Source of the DNA: Micavibrio sp. UBA6212
GTDB taxonomy: Bacteria; Pseudomonadota; Alphaproteobacteria; Micavibrionales; Micavibrionaceae
Length of the DNA: 12,315 nt
Reading direction: 5' to 3'
NCBI GenBank assembly: GCA_002421905.1
Contig: DISK01000016.1
Span: 1-12,315, forward strand
Position 1 is the first letter of the stretch; each line of letters begins with the position of its first letter. Shown piece after piece: positions 7,432-12,315 of the stretch. The notes under the pieces are model-generated. The model did no database searches and had not been told where the DNA came from. It saw nothing but the letters and a program-made list of their open reading frames with translations. A program made the translations under genes and the position numbers.

Positions 7432-8019
7432 CTAGATCAGGCCGAGCCGTTGTTCTAACGCCCCACAGAAAATATGTCCCAAAAGAATGTGCATTTCCTG
7501 AATTCGAGCGGTCGAATCAGCACACGGGATTTTCAAGGCCAAATCAGCCATCGGTGCCACTTTACCCCCGCTGTCCCCCGTCAAAACCACGACCTTCATC
7601 GAATTTTCTTTTGCAGTTTCAATGGCTTCGATGATGTTTTTACTGTTTCCCGATGTTGTAATGCCAACCAACAAGTCACCCGAACGACCCAAGGCTGCCA
7701 CCTGACGGGAAAACACCTTGTCATAACCATAATCATTGGCGCAGGCCGTCATCGCCGATGGATCAAGACTTAAACACAGGGCCGCAATTGGTTTTCTATC
7801 CTGATAAAGTTTTACGGAAAGTTCAGCCGCGATGTGCTGGGCGTCTGCCGCTGACCCGCCATTTCCGCAAAACAGGATTTTTCCGCCTGCCTCGATACAC
7901 GACACAGCCATATCAACCCAGTCTTCCACCCCTTTCCCAAGAATAGAGATGGTTTTATCGGCAATTTCCAAATGATGGCTAGTTTCCTTTGCCCAGAATT
8001 CCTGAATATTTAGGGTCAT
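7432..8019 (-). CDS. gmhA: Phosphoheptose isomerase (SIS domain)
   Basis: This 195-aa SIS-domain protein converts sedoheptulose 7-phosphate to glycero-manno-heptose 7-phosphate, the first step of ADP-heptose supply for the LPS inner core. The diagnostic block CGNGGSAADAQHIAAEL (51-67) is present, as is the phosphate-binding GITTSGNS (119-126). The metal and catalytic residues known from GmhA appear at H62, E66, Q174 and H182. The related DnaA-associated protein DiaA shares the fold, but the full metal set favours GmhA. Its start overlaps the stop of the lipoprotein gene upstream by 4 nt (ATGA), so the two are translationally coupled. The atp operon follows 116 nt downstream on the same strand. 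Confidence 0.9.
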   Translation of the reverse strand: MTLNIQEFWAKETSHHLEIADKTISILGKGVEDWVDMAVSCIEAGGKILFCGNGGSAADAQHIAAELSVKLYQDRKPIAALCLSLDPSAMTACANDYGYDKVFSRQVAALGRSGDLLVGITTSGNSKNIIEAIETAKENSMKVVVLTGDSGGKVAPMADLALKIPCADSTARIQEMHILLGHIFCGALEQRLGLI

Positions 8020-8651
8020 TTTTGTGTCCTGTTGTAATTCAGTTCATCCTCGCTCAACTGGAAGCCGACGACAATCTGGTAGCCACTGGCGGTTTGTCCG
8101 GCCATTAACGGAATAGTCTGGCGCAGCTTGTCTTGTTTATGCATCTGGATGTTGCCGCTGTTATAGACCATTGACAGGGCAAAGACATCCTTGGACAGGA
8201 TTTGCCCGCTTGGCGTGATGACGCTCAGGAAATACGGATAGGCATAATTGGCTTCACTGCCGCCATTTTTCATGCCCACCGGCCCAAGTGTTCCATCAAA
8301 ATCAAGCGCGATTTCAAGGGTTACGCTATTCGGCGCGACGCTGCAGCTTGCATCTATTGTGGTAAATTTGGCAGAGGAGACCAGATCTTCCGATTTGGGC
8401 GCCTTCGGATTTGCAAATTGGGAGATTTCAGAAATTTCACCCAAGATCTTTAATTGCGGGCAATTGGTCGGCAAATCAGCCACCTGCGTTTGACCAGAAG
8501 ATACAGTTTTTGAAGTTGAGTCTGTTCCCTCAGTTGAGGCTGGCCATTTTATGGAGTTTATACTCTGTCCGAGCGACTCCACAGCCTGACATCCGGATAA
8601 TCCCAAGGACAGAACAGTTAAAAGCGACAAAACACCAAAGTGGCGGTTCAT
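8016..8651 (-). CDS. Predicted lipoprotein of unknown function
   Basis: This 211-aa protein has a clear lipoprotein signal: Asn-Arg-His start, hydrophobic core, and lipobox LSGC with the lipidated cysteine at position 21. Residue Q22 after the cysteine suggests outer membrane sorting by the +2 rule. A Ser/Thr-rich linker (about 38-58) leads to a beta-rich domain with two further cysteines (C64, C103) that could form a disulfide. I do not recognise a named family. It starts at ATG 8651 with GGGAGC 6 nt upstream and overlaps gmhA by 4 nt. The pairing with a heptose gene hints at an envelope role, which is inference. It is transcribed divergently from ispH. Confidence 0.85.
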   Translation of the reverse strand: MNRHFGVLSLLTVLSLGLSGCQAVESLGQSINSIKWPASTEGTDSTSKTVSSGQTQVADLPTNCPQLKILGEISEISQFANPKAPKSEDLVSSAKFTTIDASCSVAPNSVTLEIALDFDGTLGPVGMKNGGSEANYAYPYFLSVITPSGQILSKDVFALSMVYNSGNIQMHKQDKLRQTIPLMAGQTASGYQIVVGFQLSEDELNYNRTQK

Positions 8652-8685
8652 GGTATAGCTCCCGAAAGATGAAAATTACCCATGA

Positions 8686-8713
8686 ACAATAGCGGAAAGA
8701 AAAACCATGGCAA
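8686..8713 (-). promoter_or_regulatory. Possible promoter for the lipoprotein-gmhA unit
   Basis: On the minus strand, TTGCCA (8708-8713, five of six matches to the sigma-70 -35 box) is followed after 16 nt by TATTGT (8686-8691, four of six matches to the -10 box). It lies in the 92-nt gap between the divergent lipoprotein and ispH genes, about 35 nt before the lipoprotein start. Eye-based prediction only. Confidence 0.35.
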
Positions 8714-8743
8714 GTCCGCTCTCGATCTGATACCCATTTTCTT

Positions 8744-9736
8744 ATGAGTAACATAGATTCTACACTGAAATTATACCTTTGCGCCCCACGCGGTTTTTGT
8801 GCCGGTGTTGATCGCGCCATCCAGATTGTTGAAAAAGCGCTCGAAAAGTACGGGGCGCCCGTTTATGTCCGCCACGAGATTGTTCATAACAAATTTGTTG
8901 TGGAAACCCTGCGCGCCAAAGGGGCCGTCTTTGTCGAGGAACTTTCCGAGATTCCGAGCGAACATCATGACTGTCCGGTTATTTTTTCTGCCCATGGTGT
9001 ACCAAAATCCGTGCCCCAAGACGCACAAAACCGGAAGATGTTCTATATTGATGCCACCTGCCCTCTGGTGACCAAGGTGCATTATGAGGCCGCCCGCCAC
9101 CATAAAATGGGGTTGGATATTATTCTGATCGGCCATGAAGGCCACCCAGAGGTTATCGGGACAATGGGACAACTGCCCCCGGGGAGTGTCTTTCTGGTCG
9201 AGACTGTTGATGATGTCGCCAAGTTGGATGTTTCTGATCCAACCAAGCTTGCCTATTGCAGTCAGACCACTTTGTCAGTCGATGATACATCCGACATTGT
9301 CGAGGCTCTGAGGCAAAAATTTCCAGCCATCATCGGCCCCAGTCGTGAGGATATCTGTTACGCCACAACCAACCGTCAGGAAGCCGTCAAAATGATTGCT
9401 GCCAAATCGGATGTGGTGTTTGTCATTGGTTCGCCCAATTCTTCCAATTCGAACCGTCTGGTCGAAGTTGCCAAATCCTATGGGTCACCCAAAGCCTTTC
9501 TGGTGCAGGATGAAAAAAATATTCCATGGGAAGAAATTCAATCTATCAAAACTCTTGGACTTACTGCCGGTGCTTCTGCTCCCGATATCCTCATCGAAAA
9601 TGTAATCGCGGCGTTAAAAGATAAATTTGCAGTTGATGTCGAAGAAATTATCCTGACAAAAGAAAATGTAACATTCAATATCCCTCGACTCCTGAGGGAA
9701 GCAGAAGAACTTCATGCCCCTCAACGATCTGCTTGA
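8744..9736 (+). CDS. ispH: 4-hydroxy-3-methylbut-2-enyl diphosphate reductase
   Basis: This 330-aa iron-sulfur enzyme (also called LytB) performs the last step of the MEP pathway, reducing HMBPP to IPP and DMAPP for quinones, bactoprenol and other isoprenoids. The three cluster cysteines are visible: C19 in APRGFCAGVDRA, C106 in DATCPLVTKVH and C205 in EDICYATTNRQEA. Substrate-binding residues follow the E. coli pattern: H48 (RHEIVHNKFVV), H84 (SAHGVPKS), H134 and E136 (GHEGHPEV), and the NSSNSNRL block. The ATG at 8744 is the first in frame and gives the usual N-terminus; no clear Shine-Dalgarno precedes it. It overlaps the following membrane protein gene by 23 nt. In Alphaproteobacteria it is often followed by thrB and rnhA, as here after an interruption. 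Confidence 0.97.
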   Translation: MSNIDSTLKLYLCAPRGFCAGVDRAIQIVEKALEKYGAPVYVRHEIVHNKFVVETLRAKGAVFVEELSEIPSEHHDCPVIFSAHGVPKSVPQDAQNRKMFYIDATCPLVTKVHYEAARHHKMGLDIILIGHEGHPEVIGTMGQLPPGSVFLVETVDDVAKLDVSDPTKLAYCSQTTLSVDDTSDIVEALRQKFPAIIGPSREDICYATTNRQEAVKMIAAKSDVVFVIGSPNSSNSNRLVEVAKSYGSPKAFLVQDEKNIPWEEIQSIKTLGLTAGASAPDILIENVIAALKDKFAVDVEEIILTKENVTFNIPRLLREAEELHAPQRSA

Positions 9737-10256
9737 TCCCAGTAGCTTTGTTTATGTCCTTGGACTGATCCTTGCCATGATCTGTACCCAAATCAAGCAT
9801 CGTCGAAAAATGATGTTGATTAAGTTTCTGGCAGATTACACCAATGCGTATTATATGTTTTTGATGGGGGGATTGGCCGGAGCGCTTTCCGGTTTTATTG
9901 CCGGAACTGGCGGGCTGGTGCAGGCCGCAACGCCGGATAAACATTTGAAAAAAACAATATGGCCCCGCATTATTGGAGCCCTGTCCCTTTCCGCTTTGAG
10001 TATTTATATTTCATACCACAGCCCCATAGATTTATTGCCCATGATTGCGGTGGTTGGATGCCGATTGATGGAATTACACCACAATCCCGAACGGATCAGG
10101 CTGGCTTATTTCCTGTCAGGGTTTTTATGGATCGCATATTTCCTTGTTTCAGGGATTTACCTGATGGTTATTACATCTGCCATCATGAACGTCATGTTTT
10201 TGATCGGATTGATCCGGCACCGCCCCAGAATTGCAGCGAATATTGATCCGATCTAA
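9714..10256 (+). CDS. YgjV-like inner membrane protein
   Basis: This 180-aa polytopic membrane protein has about five or six hydrophobic segments (roughly 12-27, 36-70, 84-100, 105-118, 130-148 and 150-167). The pattern resembles the Imp-YgjV family (Pfam PF10688): an early Q-x-K-x-R-R-K-M-M-L segment after the first helix, a Tyr-rich second helix with MFLMGGLAGALSG, a helix with LLPMIAVVGCRLME, and the WIAYFLVSGIYLMV region. No biochemical function is established that I know of. The ATG at 9714 lies within the end of ispH (23-nt overlap), so it is probably co-transcribed with it; the ribosome binding site is weak and a later start at 9777 cannot be excluded. It ends 10 nt before the end of a convergent gene. 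Confidence 0.75.
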   Translation: MPLNDLLDPSSFVYVLGLILAMICTQIKHRRKMMLIKFLADYTNAYYMFLMGGLAGALSGFIAGTGGLVQAATPDKHLKKTIWPRIIGALSLSALSIYISYHSPIDLLPMIAVVGCRLMELHHNPERIRLAYFLSGFLWIAYFLVSGIYLMVITSAIMNVMFLIGLIRHRPRIAANIDPI

Positions 10257-10266
10257 ACACCCACTG

Positions 10267-10644
10267 TTAAAGACCCAGCACCATCTTAATTTTTTGTAGA
10301 TAAGTCCCTTCTTGGACAGGCGGGAGATACCGGCTTTTTCTATGATACATTTCCAATATTTCTTCTACCCTCTTGTTGTTCTGGGCACTCCCAATTCGAC
10401 AGGATGGTGGGATACGTTGCAGAACATCAAGAACATCAGAAAAACCACCCTGCGACATGCCAGAAATGACTGCGTTTCTTAATTTCTCTCCCATTTCAGG
10501 CAAACGACTTTTCCGCGTTATAACCTCAACACCGGATGCAGTTAAAACAGTTACATAAATATCCGGAGGGCTATTGGCTATCTCCTGCAGTTGTGAAAAA
10601 ATTTCTCGAACATGCGGACTGATTGGTGATATTTTTGGTTTCAT
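10267..10644 (-). CDS. Hypothetical protein, 125 aa
   Basis: I do not recognise this protein. It is soluble, without signal peptide or membrane segments. The N-terminal half looks like an alpha/beta fold with the strand DIYVTVLTASGVEVITR. A helical middle part with GMSQGGFSDVLDVLQRIP and a basic C-terminus follow. I chose the ATG at 10644 because GGAAAG lies 8 nt upstream. A TTG at 10665 would add seven residues and has no visible ribosome binding site. It is convergent with the YgjV-like gene and divergent from thrB, and so interrupts the otherwise conserved ispH-thrB-rnhA direction. Two cysteines are not needed or conserved as far as I can tell, and nothing suggests a specific function. Confidence 0.7.
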   Translation of the reverse strand: MKPKISPISPHVREIFSQLQEIANSPPDIYVTVLTASGVEVITRKSRLPEMGEKLRNAVISGMSQGGFSDVLDVLQRIPPSCRIGSAQNNKRVEEILEMYHRKSRYLPPVQEGTYLQKIKMVLGL

Positions 10645-10671
10645 TTTCGAAACTTTCCATTGCAATATTTA

Positions 10672-10700
10672 TGTATATTCTGTTTGTAAATGTAAGGCAA
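10672..10700 (-). promoter_or_regulatory. Possible promoter for the hypothetical gene
   Basis: On the minus strand, TTGCCT (10695-10700) and TATACA (10672-10677) are separated by 17 nt, each with four of six matches to sigma-70 boxes. It lies about 28 nt upstream of the ATG at 10644, a usual distance. Eye-based prediction. Confidence 0.3.
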
Positions 10701-10714
10701 TCCCCATTCCTGTA

Positions 10715-10743
10715 GTGTCAAAATGCTTTTGATTGTGTATGAT
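10715..10743 (+). promoter_or_regulatory. Possible promoter for thrB, giving a leaderless mRNA
   Basis: GTGTCA (10715-10720, four of six matches) and TATGAT (10738-10743, five of six matches) are spaced by 17 nt. The -10 box ends only 5 nt before the thrB ATG, so transcription would begin at or next to the start codon. The absence of a Shine-Dalgarno before thrB fits this. Inference from sequence only. Confidence 0.3.
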
Positions 10744-10748
10744 TCTCT

Positions 10749-11675
10749 ATGGCTGTTTACACTCATCTGACGCATGACGAAATCAAGGATTTTATTTCCC
10801 AATATTCTGTTGGAGAATTAAAAACAGCCACGGGGATCCTTCAGGGAATTGATAACACCAATTACAAAATTGAAACAACACAAGGGCTGTATGTCCTGAC
10901 CATCTTTGAAAGCCGTATTAACCCTGACCACCTGCCATACTTTCTATCCTTTATGGATCATCTGTCGCAATCGGGGATTATTTGCCCTGCGCCCATTCAA
11001 ACCACTTACCAGCAAACCATTGGACGACTTGCCGGAAAACCGGCCACCCTATTTCCCTTTCTTGACGGGCGCGGCGTAGAAACGGCGGACATCACTCCGG
11101 CACTTTGTCGGGAATTGGGAAAACTGTTGGGCCGGATGCATCGGGCTGGACAGAATTTTCAGCCACGCCTTGATAATCCGATGGGGATTGCAGCATGGGA
11201 AACTCGATTGCTTAAAACCGCAGACAAAGGGTTGCCGTTTTTTGAGGAGCTTTCTTTCCTTAAAAATAACTGGCCGGCGGATTTGCCGCGCGGGGCGGTT
11301 CATGCCGATTTATTTCCCGACAATGTTTTTATTCTGGATAGTCACATCCATGGTGTGATTGATTTTTATTTTTCGGCTACCGATTTTCTGACCTATGACC
11401 TCGCCATTGTTCTGAATGCATGGTGTTTTACGCCGGATCATGTGTATGACGAGAAAAAGGGATCTGCTTTGCTTGAAGGGTATCAGTCTGTTCGTTCCTT
11501 ATCAGATATTGAGAAATCAAATTTTCAAATTCTGGCACGCGGTGCCGCGATGCGTTTTCTTGCTTCACGCCTTTATGATTTGACTTTCCATGACCCGAAT
11601 GCTTTGGTCACCCCAAAAGACCCAAGCGAATATATCAAGAAACTGGAATTCCATCGTGACCACAAAATCATCTGA
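10749..11675 (+). CDS. thrB: Homoserine kinase (APH-fold ThrB)
   Basis: This 308-aa kinase phosphorylates L-homoserine with ATP in threonine synthesis. It belongs to the ThrB type with an aminoglycoside-phosphotransferase fold (TIGR00938), not the GHMP type of enteric bacteria. The family start MAVYTHLTHDEI, the nucleotide-binding strands with TGILQGIDNTNYKIET (about 28-43), the catalytic loop HADLFPDNVF (185-194; D187, N192), the metal-binding DFYFSATDFLTYD (205-217) and the ending PKDPSEYIKKLEFH are all recognisable. The ATG at 10749 gives the exact family N-terminus. No Shine-Dalgarno is seen. Its 3' end overlaps rnhA, the usual alphaproteobacterial partner. Confidence 0.96.
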   Translation: MAVYTHLTHDEIKDFISQYSVGELKTATGILQGIDNTNYKIETTQGLYVLTIFESRINPDHLPYFLSFMDHLSQSGIICPAPIQTTYQQTIGRLAGKPATLFPFLDGRGVETADITPALCRELGKLLGRMHRAGQNFQPRLDNPMGIAAWETRLLKTADKGLPFFEELSFLKNNWPADLPRGAVHADLFPDNVFILDSHIHGVIDFYFSATDFLTYDLAIVLNAWCFTPDHVYDEKKGSALLEGYQSVRSLSDIEKSNFQILARGAAMRFLASRLYDLTFHDPNALVTPKDPSEYIKKLEFHRDHKII

Positions 11676-12105
11676 AAATTTTGTCGAATTATTTACCGAT
11701 GGCGCCTGTTCCGGAAATCCCGGCCCCGGGGGCTGGGGCGTTTTGCTCCGCTTCAAAAGCACGGAAAAAGAATTATGCGGCGGCGAATTGGACACCACCA
11801 ACAACCGAATGGAATTGATGGCTGCCATTCAGGGGCTCCGCGCCCTGTCGCGCCCCTGTCGGGTCAAAATTCATACGGACAGCAAATATGTCTTGCAAGG
11901 CATTACGGAATGGCTGGAGGGATGGAAGGCCAAGGGATGGAAAACTGCCAATAGAAAGCCGGTTAAAAATCAGGATTTGTGGCAGGAGCTGGATCAGGAA
12001 ATTGCCCGCCATGATATTGAGTGGATCTGGGTTAAGGGCCATGCCGGCCACATCGAAAATGAACGTGCCGATGAACTGGCCCGTTCCGGTATTCCTAAAT
12101 CCTGA
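11656..12105 (+). CDS. rnhA: Ribonuclease HI, GTG start
   Basis: This 149-aa enzyme cuts the RNA strand of RNA-DNA hybrids (R-loops, Okazaki primers). The four catalytic acidic residues are present: D15 in FTDGACSGNPGPGGWG, E53 in NNRMELMAA, D75 in IHTDSKYV and D139 in ERADELAR, with the helper H129 in VKGHAGH. The basic protrusion (WLEGWKAKGWKTANRKPVKNQDLW) is of E. coli type. I chose GTG at 11656, which overlaps the end of thrB by 20 nt and gives the usual length. An ATG at 11590 would add 22 residues encoded by thrB sequence and is unlikely. The close overlap with thrB suggests coupled translation. A palindromic element begins 27 nt after the stop. Confidence 0.95.
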   Translation: MTTKSSENFVELFTDGACSGNPGPGGWGVLLRFKSTEKELCGGELDTTNNRMELMAAIQGLRALSRPCRVKIHTDSKYVLQGITEWLEGWKAKGWKTANRKPVKNQDLWQELDQEIARHDIEWIWVKGHAGHIENERADELARSGIPKS

Positions 12106-12315
12106 CTATTAAAAATTGGATGTCTCTTAATACGTCATTCCCCGAATGCCACAGGCATTCTAGGGGAATCCATGGATCGCCTTAGAATCGCTCCATAATT
12201 ACTGCGCGATTCAGGCGATGACGACCTGTGAGATTTTTAGTCAAAACAACTATAGTCAAAAAAAAGACTACCACGTCCGGAATGTGCCGGAATCCATGTG
12301 GACAAATTGCTGGCG
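12106..12315. repeat. Gene-free palindrome-rich region downstream of rnhA
   Basis: No gene is visible. A composite palindromic element lies at 12133-12223. After it, TAGTCAAAA occurs twice (12238-12246, 12253-12261), and TAGTC (12253-12257) pairs with GACTA (12266-12270) around eight A. A last palindrome, TCCGG-AATGTG-CCGGA, lies at about 12275-12290 inside a CCAC...GTGG frame, and may be part of another repeat cut by the window edge. Confidence 0.6.
12133..12223. repeat. Composite palindromic element with two mirrored hairpins
   Basis: The outer ends CGTCAT (12133-12138) and ATGACG (12218-12223) are inverted copies, as in the element at 95-204. Hairpin 1 pairs ATTCCCC-GAATGCC (12137-12150) with GGCATTC-TA-GGGGAAT (12154-12169). 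Hairpin 2 pairs ATCGCCT-TA-GAATCGC (12176-12191) with GCGATTC-AGGCGAT (12206-12219). Each is two 7-bp stems interrupted by a TA bulge, on the 3' arm in the first and the 5' arm in the second. This mirrored pairing resembles REP/BIME arrangements. It may also stabilise the end of the rnhA transcript. Confidence 0.65.

Noticed and set aside
11590..11655. Upstream ATG for rnhA
   Set aside because: It would add 22 residues read from inside thrB with no family support. GTG at 11656 gives the normal length.

Overview
This window looks like a chromosomal segment of an alphaproteobacterium of moderate GC content. Three things point there. The F1 part of the ATP synthase is encoded alone, in the order atpH-atpA-atpG-(...)-atpD-(...)-atpC, with no F0 genes beside it. 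The ispH ... thrB - rnhA order on the other strand is typical of Alphaproteobacteria. The homoserine kinase is the APH-fold ThrB type common in that class. I cannot name the genus; a Micavibrio- or Rhodospirillales-like lineage is only a guess.

Layout. Positions 1-261 hold no gene but carry several families of short intergenic repeats and hairpins just beyond the end of atpC. From 262 to 8651 everything is on the minus strand. Read in the direction of transcription, this is a lipoprotein gene, gmhA (sedoheptulose-7-phosphate isomerase), atpH, atpA, atpG, a secreted PAP2-type acid phosphatase, atpD, then an insert of about 1.3 kb, then atpC. The insert holds a 74-aa CxxC protein, a GxxExxY (PD-(D/E)XK-like) protein and a chimeric gene. 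From 8744 to 12105 the plus strand carries ispH, a YgjV-like membrane protein, thrB and rnhA. One unrecognised small gene in this stretch (10267-10644) runs the other way. Positions 12106-12315 are gene-free and rich in palindromes.

The housekeeping genes work as expected: the F1 catalytic head of ATP synthase, the last step of the MEP isoprenoid pathway, threonine synthesis, RNA-DNA hybrid removal and heptose supply for LPS. All key catalytic residues I checked are present.

The unusual part is the F1 operon, which is split twice by foreign-looking genes. A periplasmic acid phosphatase lies between atpG and atpD. Between atpD and atpC lies an array in which a 29-bp repeat alternates with single genes: repeat, 74-aa ORF, repeat, GxxExxY gene, repeat, chimera. 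The genes start and stop within a few bases of the repeats. The chimera begins with a diverged copy of the first ~50 codons of atpC, continues into a two-helix membrane segment, and ends in a TAATG overlap with the intact atpC. This reads as modular insertion of repeat-delimited cassettes into an essential operon, with the 5' end of the target gene duplicated. The mechanism is inference.
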